NCBI RefSeq assembly: GCF_016623495.1
Contig: NZ_JAEHHL010000002.1
Coordinates: 62,001-126,000 of the forward strand
From: Thermohalobaculum xanthum
Lineage (GTDB): Bacteria; Pseudomonadota; Alphaproteobacteria; Rhodobacterales; Rhodobacteraceae
DNA length: 64,000 nucleotides
Direction of reading: 5' to 3'
Shown: one piece after another, positions 1-10,002 of the stretch
Layout of the letters: each line of letters begins with the position of its first letter
Numbering within the stretch: the stretch's first letter is position 1
The notes under the pieces: model-generated
Database searches by the model: none
The model's input: only the letters and a program-made list of their open reading frames with translations
Told to the model about the DNA's origin: nothing
Program-made: the position numbers and the translations under genes

Positions 1-286
1 GGCCCGGGCGCTGTCGCATGGCTGCATCCGGGTGCAACGCTGGGACGAGCTGATCGGCTGGGTGCTCGACATCGACCTCGACGAAGTTCACCGCCACGCG
101 AACGGGCGCCGGACCTTCGACGTGCAGGCCGACCCGATACCGGTCTACCTTGGATATTTCCTCCGCTTTCCGCAGGGCGACGGCGCGGTTGCCGAGTTTG
201 CCGACGTCTATCGCCTCGGCACCTCGCTCGGTCCGCAACGCGACGCCACATACGCAGCTAGCGACGCGACTTGTGCGGGCGGCTGA
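1..286 (+). CDS. L,D-transpeptidase (YkuD domain, YcbB-like), C-terminal part
   Basis: Only the last 94 residues are in the window; the reading frame is open from base 2 and the 5' end lies outside. The visible part begins A-R-A-L-S-H-G-C-I-R-V, the catalytic HGC(I/L)R motif of L,D-transpeptidases, with the nucleophilic Cys at bases 23-25. The tail containing PIPVYLGYF and FADVYRL matches the end of the YcbB-type subgroup. Such periplasmic enzymes make 3-3 cross-links in peptidoglycan or attach proteins to it. The next gene converges on it with an 8-base gap. The family assignment is firm; the subgroup is inferred from the C-terminal tail. Confidence 0.85.
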   Translation, partial: ARALSHGCIRVQRWDELIGWVLDIDLDEVHRHANGRRTFDVQADPIPVYLGYFLRFPQGDGAVAEFADVYRLGTSLGPQRDATYAASDATCAGG

Positions 287-293
287 AGGTCCG

Positions 294-716
294 TCAGCTG
301 GCGGCGCCTTCGCCCTTGCAGAGCAGCGGCCTGCGGTCGCGGCGGATAATTTCCAGTTCCATTCCGGCGTCCTCGCTGTCGCCCGTAAGGCGGGCGACAA
401 TGTTACCGCCGGGACCGGCGCGATGCATCGACCAGCACAACACGTCCGTGCCTGGGCCATAATAGAAACAGGCCATGCCCCTGTGCGCGCGCCAGACGCC
501 ATCGACGCATTCGCCGCTCTCGTCGCGCCAGCGCACGCGCCCATCCGGACGAAAGTGCTCGGCGCCCGCGGGCTCGCCATCCTCCTCGTAATAGAGCGTC
601 CAGCCAGTCGCGTAGTCCGAGAAGTCCTGGGGAGTCACGGGATCATCGGCGCGAGCCTGCCCGAGAGAAAGGCCGAGGAACAGTGCGGCGAGCGCAAGGC
701 TGGAGTGCTGCATCAT
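294..716 (-). CDS. small secreted protein of unknown function
   Basis: A 140-residue protein. The chosen start is the first of two tandem Met codons, because it opens a clear Sec signal peptide (hydrophobic LALAALFLGLSLG, cleavage near ARA-DD). The longer upstream extension in the same frame overlaps the preceding gene and does not look like protein. The mature part has four Cys residues and is rich in Trp, Tyr, Asp and Glu (for example TGWTLYYEEDGEP and GMACFYYGPGTD), consistent with a compact periplasmic domain. I do not recognise the family. It follows the DUF255 gene by 26 bases on the same strand, so the two are probably cotranscribed. Confidence 0.7.
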   Translation of the reverse strand: MMQHSSLALAALFLGLSLGQARADDPVTPQDFSDYATGWTLYYEEDGEPAGAEHFRPDGRVRWRDESGECVDGVWRAHRGMACFYYGPGTDVLCWSMHRAGPGGNIVARLTGDSEDAGMELEIIRRDRRPLLCKGEGAAS

Positions 717-742
717 GATCTTAGATTTGACGCTCGTCCGTC

Positions 743-2959
743 TCAGTGCAAGCGGAAGGCGGTCTCGACCGGCGCAAGGCAGACGCGATTCGAGCAGGCC
801 TGCAGCCTGAGGGTCACCACCGCGTCCTCGGGCGCCAGCGCAACCTCGACACAAGCGTCATGAACCTGCACGGGTCGGCCGGAGAACCCTGCCTCCAGCG
901 CGTGCGAGGGCGGCCATTTGGCCGCCGCGCCGGTGATCGCAGCCCCTACCATCTCCGCGTCGCCGGGGTCCGCCGCGGTGAGGTGCCAGCCCGGCGCAAT
1001 CTCGAGCTCGAGACGCCGGCCAGCTTCACGCATGCGGGCGCGGATCACGCCTCCGGGAAGCGTCCGGCGCAACTCGCTCTCGCCCTCGGCCAGCACGCGC
1101 GCGGCGACCAGCGCATCGGGGCGCAGGAGCGGCACTTGCTGAACCGTCCCTGCCAGCGCACCGATCAGACGCCCCGCCCGCGCCACCCATGCCGGCTGCT
1201 GCGACCGCAGGGACAGGCGCGCGAAAAGTTCGGCCGCCGAGCTCTCCCCCGCCGGCGTTGCCCCGTCCGATGAATCGAAGATCGGCCCGAACGGTCCGTC
1301 GGCCTCGGCCATTCTCAGGCGGCCCGACGGGTCTGAAAAAGCATCCGCGGCCGCCTCGGCCAGGCTGGCCGCGCGGTCGAGCCACACCTGCCCGCTCCCG
1401 GCATCCGAAAGCGCGAGGAAACCAAGTCCGAGCCATGCGTAATCCTCGAGCGCGGCCGCACCGATCGCACGATCCTCGGCCCAAAGCCGCTTGAGACGCC
1501 GGCCATCCCAGAGCCGGCGCCAAAGCGCCTCGGCCGCGCGGGCAGCGTGATCGGCAAGCTCCGGGCGGCCGAAGGCCTCGGCGGCCTCGGCCAGCGCCCG
1601 GATCATCAGGCCGTTCCACCCGGCGATCACCTTCTCGTCGCGCACCGGGCGGGCGCGACCCTCACGCGCGACACGCAGATGCTCGAGGACCGCGTCGAGA
1701 CGCTCGAAATCCACGCTCTCGTCCGGATCGAGATGCGCGACCGCCCCCGCCTCGACCGTGGGCCGCTGATCCAGCCCAAGCGCCGACAGTGCCCAATCGG
1801 CGTCGGCGCCGAGCGCCGCCGCCGCCTCTTCGCTCCGCCAGACGTAGAACGCGCCCTCCTCGCGCCGCCCCTGCGCGTCGAGGCTGTCGGCATCCTCGGC
1901 CGCATAGAACGCGCCCTCCGGGTCGGTCATGTCGCGGAGCACGTAGTCGAAGCAGCGCTCAGCCGCGCGGCGCCAGGCCAGACGGCCCGTCATCTCCCAG
2001 CCCTCGACCAGCGCCCGCCCGATCTGCGCCTGGTTGTAGAGCATCTTCTCGAAATGGGGCGTGCGCCAGTTCTGGTCGACCGTGTAGCGGTGGAAACCGC
2101 CGCCCGCATGGTCGTGGATCCCACCCGCGACGATGGCATCGAGACTTCGCACCGCCATCTCGCGCGCCACCGCATCGCCCGTCCGCCGCCACTGGTCCAT
2201 GAGGAAGAGAATGAACCCCTCCTGCGGGAACTGCTGGCTGCGCGAGAACCCGCCCTCGTCCTCGTTGAACATGCCGGCAAGCTGCCCGGTGACGACGTTG
2301 AAGATCGAAGGCGAAAGCTCAGCGGGCGCCGCTCCTGCCGCGGGTTGCTGGCGGTTGATGGCCTCGGCGAGCTGACCCGCGACGCTCTCGACCTGCGCGC
2401 GCCGCTCGCCCTGCCACGCCTCGGCAACCGCACGCAGGAGGGCGATGAACTGCGCCCGGGGAAAATAGGTCCCGGTGTGGAACGGACGCCCATCAGGCAT
2501 CAGGAATACCGAGTTCGGCCACCCCGCGTGACCCTGCTGCAGCTGGGTGGCGGTGATGAAGATCTGGTCGAGATCGGGGCGCTCCTCGCGATCGAGCTTC
2601 ACCGGCACGAAATACCGGTTCAGCATCGCCGCGACCTCGAGATTGTCGAAGCTCTCCTCCTCCATCACGTGGCACCAGTGGCAGGTCGCGTAGCCAACGC
2701 TCAGGAAGATCGGCAGGTCGCGCTCGGCCGCTTCGGCCAGCGTCTCATCGGACCAAGCGTGCCAGTCCACCGGGTTGTGCGCGTGCTGCAGCAGGTAAGG
2801 CGAGGCCTCGAGGATCAGCCGATTGACGAAGCGCGCACGCCCCTGCCCATCCAGCAGATGCGTGCGCGGCGAATATGCCTCGCCGCGCGCCGCCCAAGCC
2901 TCGTCGAGCCGAGTTGCCAGCGCGGGATCGCGCTCGATGGAAGGCGGTGTCTCGGCCAT
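743..2959 (-). CDS. thioredoxin domain-containing DUF255 protein (YyaL/SPATA20 family)
   Basis: A 738-residue protein with the family layout: an N-terminal thioredoxin-like DUF255 domain holding [20 protein letters not shown] and the CHWCH redox-like motif, then a long alpha/alpha barrel-like region resembling glycan epimerase folds. The start at 2959 (MAETPPS) is preceded by a GGAG Shine-Dalgarno sequence; a further 26 upstream residues are unlikely. Family members are cytosolic and widespread, but no reaction is established. The 140-residue secreted protein lies just downstream. Family call firm, function unknown. Confidence 0.9.
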   Translation of the reverse strand: MAETPPSIERDPALATRLDEAWAARGEAYSPRTHLLDGQGRARFVNRLILEASPYLLQHAHNPVDWHAWSDETLAEAAERDLPIFLSVGYATCHWCHVMEEESFDNLEVAAMLNRYFVPVKLDREERPDLDQIFITATQLQQGHAGWPNSVFLMPDGRPFHTGTYFPRAQFIALLRAVAEAWQGERRAQVESVAGQLAEAINRQQPAAGAAPAELSPSIFNVVTGQLAGMFNEDEGGFSRSQQFPQEGFILFLMDQWRRTGDAVAREMAVRSLDAIVAGGIHDHAGGGFHRYTVDQNWRTPHFEKMLYNQAQIGRALVEGWEMTGRLAWRRAAERCFDYVLRDMTDPEGAFYAAEDADSLDAQGRREEGAFYVWRSEEAAAALGADADWALSALGLDQRPTVEAGAVAHLDPDESVDFERLDAVLEHLRVAREGRARPVRDEKVIAGWNGLMIRALAEAAEAFGRPELADHAARAAEALWRRLWDGRRLKRLWAEDRAIGAAALEDYAWLGLGFLALSDAGSGQVWLDRAASLAEAAADAFSDPSGRLRMAEADGPFGPIFDSSDGATPAGESSAAELFARLSLRSQQPAWVARAGRLIGALAGTVQQVPLLRPDALVAARVLAEGESELRRTLPGGVIRARMREAGRRLELEIAPGWHLTAADPGDAEMVGAAITGAAAKWPPSHALEAGFSGRPVQVHDACVEVALAPEDAVVTLRLQACSNRVCLAPVETAFRLH

Positions 2960-3132
2960 TGCGGGCTCCGTTCTCGGCCAGCCTTGAGCAAGGCGTAAGG
3001 GCCGTGGCTCCTGCTTGAGGGCATCACTGCCATGCACATCCTGTCAAGCGCGTGCCGCGGGGGTCCGCTTCAGATGGCTTTCGACGCACGCCGTGCCGCC
3101 CTATATGCAGGGTTAGGCATTGGGAGATCACA

Positions 3133-3750
3133 ATGCGACCGATCACGGCCGGCATCGCCGCTTCCGCCATCTCGCTGCTCATCGCGAATGCTGCATTCGC
3201 GGGGATCATCGGGCTCAGGCCCGGCGGGGTGGGCGGGCTTGGTCCCAGCGCACCCCACAGCATCGCACCCAAGCCGCACGACGGTCCACGTCGCGGCAAG
3301 CCAAGGCCCCCATGGCGCCCCGATCACCGGCCGCGCCCGCCGCATCGCTACCGTCCCCATGGCCTCTTCTTTCCGTTCTTCGTCGAGCGCGACCGGAGCG
3401 AGCCCGAGACCGTCTATGTCCCCGTGCCCTTTCCGGAGCCTCCGCCGCCCGAAGTGACACCGCCCGAGCCGCTCGACCCGCGCGGCTCGATCCGCCGCCT
3501 GCCCGCGCGCGGCGCCTCGGCACCCGATGCGACGCCCGCGGTGGGCGCGGCGATCGCGCCCGGCGTGCCACTCGTGATCCTCGACTGGCGCCTTCACGAT
3601 CTGCCGGAACCCCCGGCGGGCGAGCAATGGGTCCGGCTGCGCCGCGAGGTGTTACGCATCGATGCGACCACGCGCGTGGTGCGTGCCTATGCGCCCGATG
3701 ACAGCGCGACCGCGGAGGCCGGTGCCGACGATCCCCCGAGCGAGAACTGA
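3133..3750 (+). CDS. secreted Pro-rich protein with RcnB-like C-terminal domain
   Basis: 205 residues, starting at ATG 3133 behind a GGGAG ribosome-binding site, with a Sec signal peptide (ASAISLLIANAAFAG). The mature N-terminal half is low-complexity, very rich in Pro, Arg, Gly and His (about residues 30-110). The C-terminal part reads LVILDWRLHDLPEPPAGEQW followed by VRLRREVLRIDATTRVV, the pattern of the RcnB/YohN-type periplasmic domain (L-P-x-P-P-x-G-x-x-W-V-R). RcnB in enteric bacteria affects nickel/cobalt homeostasis; that role is not shown here. It is divergently oriented from the DUF255 gene, with a 173-base gap. Confidence 0.65.
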   Translation: MRPITAGIAASAISLLIANAAFAGIIGLRPGGVGGLGPSAPHSIAPKPHDGPRRGKPRPPWRPDHRPRPPHRYRPHGLFFPFFVERDRSEPETVYVPVPFPEPPPPEVTPPEPLDPRGSIRRLPARGASAPDATPAVGAAIAPGVPLVILDWRLHDLPEPPAGEQWVRLRREVLRIDATTRVVRAYAPDDSATAEAGADDPPSEN

Positions 3751-3814
3751 CGGCCCGCCACGCACATACACCGCCGCTGGACAGGTCCGCCGGCCAGGTC
3801 TAAACCCGCTGGCC

Positions 3815-4585
3815 ATGATGGACTTCACCGGAACCCGCGCCGAAATCCAGCAGCGCATGGCCGCCACGCGCGACCTCGCCGCGCGGCGCATGGCGGTTCT
3901 GCACGAACTGTCGCCCCGGCGCGGCGAACGCATCCTCGAGATCGGCTGCGGAGCGGGCCTCCTGCTCCGCGAGATCGGCCTCTCGGTGGGGGCGCATGGG
4001 CTCGCAGCCGGGGTCGACATCTCACCCGATCAGATCGCCGCGGCCGAGCGCGAATGCGACGGCGTGCCAGGGGTTCGGGCAGCGGTCGGCAGTATCGCCG
4101 GGCTCGAATGGCCCGACGCGGTGTTCGACGCCGCCGTTGCAGAACATGTGCTGGAATATCTCGACGACCCGCGCGCGGCGCTTTTCGAGCTCAGGCGGGT
4201 GATGAAGGCAGGTGCTCGGCTCGTGGTTCTCGCCACCAACTGGGACGCCGACTTCTGGCACGGACCCGAGCCGGAGCTGACAAACCCCGTGGTTGCCGCC
4301 TGGCGCGCGGAAGTGCCGTGGCCGAACCTGCCCGCCCAGCTTGGCCCGATGCTGGCGGCGGCAGGCTTTTCGGCCACGCGCCAGGTTCCCGTGCCCGTCG
4401 TCAATTCGGGACTGGGCGAGGACACGGTCGCGCTCTGGATGTCGCGCCTTCTTGCAGTGGCGGCCGAGGAAAGCGGCGCGCAGGCGCGCCCGGCGTCATG
4501 GCTCGCGGCACTTGACCGGGCCGACGCCGCAGGCGAGTTCTTCTATTCCTCGGTTCCAATCCTCACAACGGCAGTCGCGGTCTGA
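3815..4585 (+). CDS. class I SAM-dependent methyltransferase
   Basis: 256 residues. SAM-binding motif I is seen as ILEIGCGAGLLLREIG at about residues 36-51, followed by AAGVDIS (motif I/II acidic strand) and the VLEYLDDPRAALFELRRVM stretch typical of Methyltransf_11/25 proteins of the UbiE/arsenite methyltransferase sort. The first of two tandem ATGs is used; no strong Shine-Dalgarno is visible. The substrate cannot be told. The stop is only 4 bases before the PaiB-like gene, so the methyltransferase, PaiB-like protein and acetyltransferase probably form one transcript. Confidence 0.85.
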   Translation: MMDFTGTRAEIQQRMAATRDLAARRMAVLHELSPRRGERILEIGCGAGLLLREIGLSVGAHGLAAGVDISPDQIAAAERECDGVPGVRAAVGSIAGLEWPDAVFDAAVAEHVLEYLDDPRAALFELRRVMKAGARLVVLATNWDADFWHGPEPELTNPVVAAWRAEVPWPNLPAQLGPMLAAAGFSATRQVPVPVVNSGLGEDTVALWMSRLLAVAAEESGAQARPASWLAALDRADAAGEFFYSSVPILTTAVAV

Positions 4586-4589
4586 TCCC

Positions 4590-5216
4590 ATGCACCCCAA
4601 TCCGGCTTTCCGCAAACGCAGCGAAGCCGAGGCGCTCGACTTCGCCTCGGCGCGCGGCTTCGGCATCATCACCGCCAAGGGGCCGGACGGGCCTCTGGCC
4701 AGCCACGTGCCCTTCCTGCTCGCCGACGGCCGTGCCGAAGGGCATTTCGTGCGCTCGACCGCGCTCGCGCGGGCGCTGGCCAAAGGTCCCCTCGATGCGC
4801 TGCTGATCGTCTCGGGCCCGGACGGCTATATCTCGCCCGACTGGTATGGCGAGGCCGACAAGGTTCCGACGTGGAACTACCTTGCGGTCCATCTGCGCGG
4901 GACCTTGAGGCTCGCACCCGAAATCGACATGCGCGGCCATGTCGACCGGCTGTCGGCGCGCTTCGAGCATGCCCTGCTGCCGAAGACGCCGTGGACCTCG
5001 GCCAAGATGGACCAGGACCTGATGGCGCGGATGATGCGCACGATCGTCCCCTGGGAGCTTTCCGTGACGGGGGTCGAGAGCACCTTCAAGTTCAACCAGA
5101 ACCGGGGCGCGAAAGCGCGCGAGGGCGCCGCGGCGGCGCTCGCCGCGGGCGGGACGCCGGGGATGGAGACGGCCTCGCTCGCCGCCCTGATGCGCGCCGC
5201 GGATGACGAGCACTGA
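4590..5216 (+). CDS. FMN-binding negative transcriptional regulator (PaiB family)
   Basis: 208 residues, about the normal PaiB length. The opening (MHPNPAFRKRSEAEALDFA) is the family hallmark. GFGIITA, LASHVPFLL and the central GYISPDWYG ... VPTWNY motifs match the split-barrel flavin-binding fold. Bacillus PaiB represses sporulation and protease genes; in proteobacteria the role is mostly untested and many members may be flavin enzymes. The coding sequence overlaps the next gene by 14 bases, indicating translational coupling. Confidence 0.88.
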   Translation: MHPNPAFRKRSEAEALDFASARGFGIITAKGPDGPLASHVPFLLADGRAEGHFVRSTALARALAKGPLDALLIVSGPDGYISPDWYGEADKVPTWNYLAVHLRGTLRLAPEIDMRGHVDRLSARFEHALLPKTPWTSAKMDQDLMARMMRTIVPWELSVTGVESTFKFNQNRGAKAREGAAAALAAGGTPGMETASLAALMRAADDEH

Positions 5217-5697
5217 GGACATCACGATCCGCGCGGCCGACGCGGGCGACAAGCCCCGTCTCGCCGCCTTCATGGCCGCCCTGCAGGAATTCGAGCGCGC
5301 GACCGAGCCGAACCGCACGCCGGGCCCCGAGATGGCCGCGAGCCACATCGACGCCCTCGTCGCCTGGGCCGGGATGCGTCCGGGCGGCTCGGTCCTGGTG
5401 GCGGAGGCCGCGGGCGAGGCGGTCGGGTTCCTGGTCACCGGCATCAACGAGGAGCTTGGCACCTATGTGCCGGCCGAGGCGCGTCTCGTCGGGCATCTCA
5501 GCGACCTCTGGGTCGAGCCCGCATTCCGCGGACGCGGGATCGCGCGTGCGCTGATCGCCGAGGCGGAGTCGCGCCTGCGCGCGGCCGGAATCCACCGGGC
5601 CGAGATCAGCGCGCTGCCCTCGAACGACCAGGCGCGCGCGCTCTACCACGGGCTTGGCTATGCCGACTGTCTGATGACGATGGGGCGTCGCCTCTAG
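5203..5697 (+). CDS. GNAT-family N-acetyltransferase
   Basis: 164 residues. The acetyl-CoA binding motif A is visible as LWVEPAFRGRGIARALI (R/Q-x-x-G-x-G/A), followed by the motif B tail ALPSNDQARALYHGLGY. The acceptor is unknown. The start lies inside the end of the PaiB-like gene (14-base overlap). PaiA, the usual partner of PaiB in Bacillus, is also a GNAT acetyltransferase (polyamine acetylation), so the pairing recalls paiAB, but the gene order is reversed and polyamine acetylation is inference only. It converges with the antiporter gene, leaving 18 bases. Confidence 0.88.
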   Translation: MTSTEDITIRAADAGDKPRLAAFMAALQEFERATEPNRTPGPEMAASHIDALVAWAGMRPGGSVLVAEAAGEAVGFLVTGINEELGTYVPAEARLVGHLSDLWVEPAFRGRGIARALIAEAESRLRAAGIHRAEISALPSNDQARALYHGLGYADCLMTMGRRL

Positions 5698-5715
5698 CGG
5701 GGACCAGAAGCCCGG

Positions 5716-7473
5716 CTATCGCTTGTCTTCGAGGCTGTAGCTTTCGCGCATTCGGGCGTAACCCGCCTCGGCTCCGAATTCGCCCTGCAGGCGCAGGAGT
5801 TCGGCGTCCCGGCGCCGGAACTCCTCGATCACCTCGTCGGCGACGGCGCCGTCGCCCAGCACATCCAGCGCGGCGCGTGCCAGCGCGATGCCGGACTCGA
5901 AGGTCTCGCGCACCACCCCAGTCGCGCCGAGCTGGATCAGCCGCAGCTCCTCGAACCGGTCGGCGGCGCGGCAGAAGATCGGAAGATCCGGCAACCGCGT
6001 GCGCAGCTTCTTCATGGCGATGGCGTTCGCCTCCGGGTCGTCGCCGCAGATGAAGATCGCGCGCGCCTCGCCCGCGCGGATCGCCCGCAGCATGTCGGCG
6101 CGACGCAGATCGCCGAAGAACACCTTGTTGCCGAAGGTCCGGGCAATGCGGATCCGGTCGGGGTCGTTGTCGATCAGCGTGACGTCGTAGCCCCGCTGTT
6201 TCAGGATGCGCGCGACCACCTGGCCAAACCGACCGAATCCCGCAACCACCACCGGGGCTGCCGCCGCCTCGTCCATGTGGTTGATATCGCTCATGTCCTG
6301 AGGTCGCCGCCGAACCAGAACCCGATCGCAAAGCAGCACCGCCACGGGCGTGAGCGCCAGGCTCAGCGTCACGATCGCGGCGACCAGCGCGCCCATCATC
6401 GGCGGCCAGAGACCGGCGACCGCGCCGACACCGAGGACGACGAAGCCAAACTCGCCGCCCTGGCCAAGCAGCGCCGAAATGCGCAGCGCATCCGCCCAGG
6501 ACGACGACGCCACGCGGGTCAGGACAAGCAGGATCAGCGCCTTGAGAATGTAAAGGCCAAACGCGCCCGCCACCGCGACCCACCAGTTGTCGAGGACGAC
6601 CGCCCAGTTGACGCTCATCCCGACGCCCATGAAGAAGAGGCCCAGAAACAGGCCGCGGAACGGCTCGATATCCGTCTCAAGTTGGTGGCGAAACTCGCTT
6701 TCGGCCAGAAGGACGCCGGCGATGAAGGCGCCCATCGCCATCGAGAGCCCCGCCAACTGCATCAGCAGCGACGCGCCAACGACGATCATCAGCGCCGCCG
6801 CGGTGAAGATCTCCTCAGCGCGCACCCGCGCGATCAGCGCAAACAGCGGCCGCAAACCGTAACGCCCGGCCAGAACGACCGCGACAAGCGCGCCCACGGC
6901 CTTCGCGAATTGCAGCCATCCGTCTTCCGCCACGCCGCCGCCGGGACCGAGGAACGCCACCAGGGCGAGGATCGGCACGATGGCGAGGTCCTGGAACAGC
7001 AGGATGGCGAAGGCACGGTCGCCATGCGGCCTCGTGAACTCGCCGCGATCGCGCAGGATCTGCACGCCGAAGGCGGTCGACGACAGCGCGAGCGCCGCTC
7101 CGAGCGCGATGGCGCCGGGCGCCTCGAGCACCCCGCTCCACACCAACGCCGTGCCGATCGCAAGCCCGGTCAGCATGACCTGTGCAAACCCGAGCCCGAA
7201 GATCTCGGCCCGCATGCGCCACAGCCGCGCCGGCCTGAGTTCAAGCCCGATGACGAAGAGCAGGAGCACGACGCCGAACTCGGCGAAATGGAGGACGCGT
7301 TCGGCCCCTTCGATCAGGCCGAGCACATGCGGCCCGACGATCGCGCCTGCCGCGAGGTATCCCAGGATCGCCCCGAGCCCGATGCGTCGGAACAGCGTGA
7401 CCGACACGACCGAGGCGCCGAGAAAGACCGCTGCATCGATCAGGAGCGGGTCAACGCCCGATGGTTCCGCCAT
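5716..7473 (-). CDS. CPA2-family cation:proton antiporter with TrkA-N domain (KefB/KefC type)
   Basis: 585 residues. About 12 transmembrane segments fill residues 10-390 (Na_H_Exchanger domain), including the GLEL and GGEFGFVVL motifs typical of KefB/KefC-like CPA2 proteins. A cytosolic RCK/TrkA-N domain follows, starting at VVVAGFGRFGQVVARILK (Rossmann GxGxxG) and continuing with VTLIDNDPDRI. Inner-membrane K+/H+ exchange gated by nucleotide or glutathione adducts is the known role of the family. Start ATG 7473 (MAEPSGVDPLLID) fits the first membrane helix; an upstream 19-residue extension is basic and unlikely. No KefG/KefF ancillary gene is adjacent. Confidence 0.88.
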   Translation of the reverse strand: MAEPSGVDPLLIDAAVFLGASVVSVTLFRRIGLGAILGYLAAGAIVGPHVLGLIEGAERVLHFAEFGVVLLLFVIGLELRPARLWRMRAEIFGLGFAQVMLTGLAIGTALVWSGVLEAPGAIALGAALALSSTAFGVQILRDRGEFTRPHGDRAFAILLFQDLAIVPILALVAFLGPGGGVAEDGWLQFAKAVGALVAVVLAGRYGLRPLFALIARVRAEEIFTAAALMIVVGASLLMQLAGLSMAMGAFIAGVLLAESEFRHQLETDIEPFRGLFLGLFFMGVGMSVNWAVVLDNWWVAVAGAFGLYILKALILLVLTRVASSSWADALRISALLGQGGEFGFVVLGVGAVAGLWPPMMGALVAAIVTLSLALTPVAVLLCDRVLVRRRPQDMSDINHMDEAAAAPVVVAGFGRFGQVVARILKQRGYDVTLIDNDPDRIRIARTFGNKVFFGDLRRADMLRAIRAGEARAIFICGDDPEANAIAMKKLRTRLPDLPIFCRAADRFEELRLIQLGATGVVRETFESGIALARAALDVLGDGAVADEVIEEFRRRDAELLRLQGEFGAEAGYARMRESYSLEDKR

Positions 7474-7546
7474 GCCGTCACGTCTCCAATGTCCTCTGAG
7501 CGCCTTGCGCTTCCACACCGAAACGCGCATGGCCGCAGGGGCTGCC

Positions 7547-7990
7547 TCAATCGTCGGCCATCTGACGGCCTTCGCCGCCGAAGCGCATCACCAGATAACC
7601 GATCAGCAGCCCTGCCGCAGCCCCTTCGGCGACGAACCAGAAGGGCGAGGCAATGATTCCGTCCGGGCCGAATGCCACATGCATGAAATCGCGCATGACA
7701 TCGGGGGCAAGCAGGGTCGCGACGAAATTCATCCACGCCCCGATCAGGCCGCCCCTGATCCACCAGGGAACATGCCGGGACGCGCCCTCTCCACCCCCGA
7801 CCGCGCCGGCCAGCGCGATCACCGCGGCAAGCGTAGGATACCAAAGGAAGAACCCCCACCGCACCATCGGGTCGAGCTCGGGCATGAATACCGGCACGAG
7901 CGCCAGCGCCAGGATGCCAAGCAGGAGCCCCGCCATCATGGCCACGGCCATCCGAGTCAGAAAGCTTGCCGGTCGGGAGTTTCGCGCCAT
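7547..7990 (-). CDS. small integral membrane protein, unknown function
   Basis: 147 residues with about four hydrophobic segments (AMMAGLLLGILALALVPVF, GFFLWYPTLAAVIALAGAV, GGLIGAWMNFVATLL and FWFVAEGAAAGLLIGYLV). No catalytic motif was recognised. It sits 73 bases upstream of the antiporter on the same strand and may be cotranscribed with it. A membrane location is well supported; the function is not. Confidence 0.7.
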   Translation of the reverse strand: MARNSRPASFLTRMAVAMMAGLLLGILALALVPVFMPELDPMVRWGFFLWYPTLAAVIALAGAVGGGEGASRHVPWWIRGGLIGAWMNFVATLLAPDVMRDFMHVAFGPDGIIASPFWFVAEGAAAGLLIGYLVMRFGGEGRQMADD

Positions 7991-8056
7991 GCCGAAATCC
8001 GTTGGTGAGAACCGCGCCGTCTCACGAGGCTAACAAAGCCCGCGAGCGCGCCATGC

Positions 8057-8105
8057 GCTCCATTTCGTCGCGGTTGACGCGATATGCCGCTCCATTTCGT
8101 CGCGG
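8057..8105. repeat. 17-bp direct repeat, two copies, 32-bp period
   Basis: The 17-mer GCTCCATTTCGTCGCGG occurs at 8057-8073 and again at 8089-8105, in the 226-base gap between a small membrane protein gene (minus) and metG (plus). The copies are identical. This could be a local duplication or a two-site binding element for either divergent promoter. No family is known to me. Confidence 0.6.
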
Positions 8106-8216
8106 CGGGTGCGGCAGCGGCGAGCCGCAGATCGCCATGGCCCGGCTGCGTCGCCGGGGGCTTTGCGGCGGCGGCCACGACGGATATAGAAGGCGCGCAT
8201 CAGACCGGAGACCCGC

Positions 8217-9947
8217 ATGGCCCGCATCCTCGTCACCTCGGCGCTTCCCTACATCAACGGTGTCAAGCATCTGGGCAACCTGGTGGGCTCGATGCTGCCG
8301 GCTTGTGCCTATTCCCGCTACATGCGCGCACGCGGCCACGAGGTCCTCTACATCTGCGCGACGGACGAGCACGGGACGCCGGCCGAGTTGGCGGCCGCGA
8401 AGGCGGGCCAGTCGGTCGCCAGCTATTGTGCCGAGATGCACGAGGTACAGAAGCGCCTGGGCGAGGGTTTCCGTCTGAGCTTCGACTTCTTCGGACGCTC
8501 GTCCTCGGCGCGCAATCATCGCCTGACGCAGCACTTCGCGGGCCGGCTCGCCGATGCGGGGCTGATCGAGGAAGTGATGGAGCGCCAGATCTACTCGCCG
8601 GCGGACGGCCGCTTCCTGCCCGACCGCTATGTCGAGGGGACCTGCCCGAACTGCGGCTACGACCGCGCCCGTGGTGACCAGTGCGAGAACTGCACGAAAC
8701 AGCTCGACCCGACCGACCTGATCGACCCGCGCTCGGCAATCTCGGGCTCGACGGAACTCGAGGTGCGCGAGACCAAGCATCTCTATCTGCGCCAGAGCCA
8801 GATGCGCGAGAAGCTCGCGGCATGGATCGACACCAAGACCGACTGGCCGATCCTGACCACATCGATCGCGAAGAAGTGGCTCAATGACGGCGAGGGGCTG
8901 CAGGACCGCTCGATCACGCGCGACCTCGACTGGGGCATTCCGGTAAGGCGTGGCGACGCGGATTGGCCGGGCATGGAGGGCAAGGTCTTCTACGTCTGGT
9001 TCGACGCCCCCATCGAGTACATCGCCGCGACGGCAGAATGGGCGGACGCGACCGGCCAGGGTGACGCGGCCTGGGAGAGCTGGTGGCGCGAGGACAAGGG
9101 CGCGGGCGACGTGCGCTATGTCGAGTTCATGGCGAAGGACAACATCCCCTTCCACACCCTCAGCTTCCCGGCGACGCTGATGGGCGCGAACTTCGACGGG
9201 GCCGAGCCGTGGAAGCTGGTCGACTACATCAAGGGTTTCAACTGGCTGACCTATGACGGTGGAAAGTTCTCGACGAGCCAGGGCCGCGGCGTCTTCATGG
9301 ATCAGGCGCTCGAGATCCTGCCGTCCGACTACTGGCGCTGGTGGCTCCTGTCGAATGCCCCCGAGGGGTCGGACAGCGATTTCACCTGGGAGAGTTTCCA
9401 GATCGGCGTGAACAAGGACCTCGCTGACGTTCTGGGCAACTTCGTCAGCCGCGTGACGAAGTTCTGCCGGTCGAAATTCGGCGAGACGGTGCCCGAGGGT
9501 GGCGGGACGGGCGCGGCCGAGGCCGCGCTGACCGCCGAGCTCGCGCGCCGGCTGCAGGTCTACGAGAGCCACTGGGAGGCGATGGAGATCCGCAAGGCGG
9601 CCTCCGAGCTGCGGGCGATCTGGGTCGCGGGCAACGAATACCTCCAGACCGCGGCGCCCTGGACCGTGGTGAAGGAGGACCCGGCGCGTGCGGCCGCGAT
9701 CATCCGCTTCGCGCTCAACCTCATCCGGCTCTACGCGATCCTGTCGCGACCCTTCATCCCGGACGCCTCGGACGCGATGCTCGAGGCGCTGGGGAGCGAG
9801 GCGGACTCCGAGCGCTGGCCCGACGATGTGCCAGGGGCGCTCGGCACCCTGCCGGCGGGGCATCCCTTCACCGTTCCGGACAACCTGTTCAGCAAGATCA
9901 CCGAGGATCAGCGCGCCGAGATGGCCGCGCGCTTTGCGGGCAGCTGA
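8217..9947 (+). CDS. metG: methionyl-tRNA synthetase
   Basis: 576 residues. The class I signature is present: HIGH-like stretch in [17 protein letters not shown], zinc-binding knuckle CPNCGY ... QCENC (about residues 144-160), and the KMSKS-equivalent KFSTSQ (about residue 346). It charges tRNA-Met with methionine in the cytosol. The length and single Zn knuckle fit the short MetG form without the C-terminal tRNA-binding dimerisation domain. Start ATG 8217 is preceded by CGGAG. The nucleotide cyclase gene follows after 55 bases. Confidence 0.97.
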   Translation: MARILVTSALPYINGVKHLGNLVGSMLPACAYSRYMRARGHEVLYICATDEHGTPAELAAAKAGQSVASYCAEMHEVQKRLGEGFRLSFDFFGRSSSARNHRLTQHFAGRLADAGLIEEVMERQIYSPADGRFLPDRYVEGTCPNCGYDRARGDQCENCTKQLDPTDLIDPRSAISGSTELEVRETKHLYLRQSQMREKLAAWIDTKTDWPILTTSIAKKWLNDGEGLQDRSITRDLDWGIPVRRGDADWPGMEGKVFYVWFDAPIEYIAATAEWADATGQGDAAWESWWREDKGAGDVRYVEFMAKDNIPFHTLSFPATLMGANFDGAEPWKLVDYIKGFNWLTYDGGKFSTSQGRGVFMDQALEILPSDYWRWWLLSNAPEGSDSDFTWESFQIGVNKDLADVLGNFVSRVTKFCRSKFGETVPEGGGTGAAEAALTAELARRLQVYESHWEAMEIRKAASELRAIWVAGNEYLQTAAPWTVVKEDPARAAAIIRFALNLIRLYAILSRPFIPDASDAMLEALGSEADSERWPDDVPGALGTLPAGHPFTVPDNLFSKITEDQRAEMAARFAGS

Positions 9948-10002
9948 GGGATCGGCGCGCGGCCCGCTGGATCGGGCGACGGATTGCGGCTATCACTCGG
10001 CA

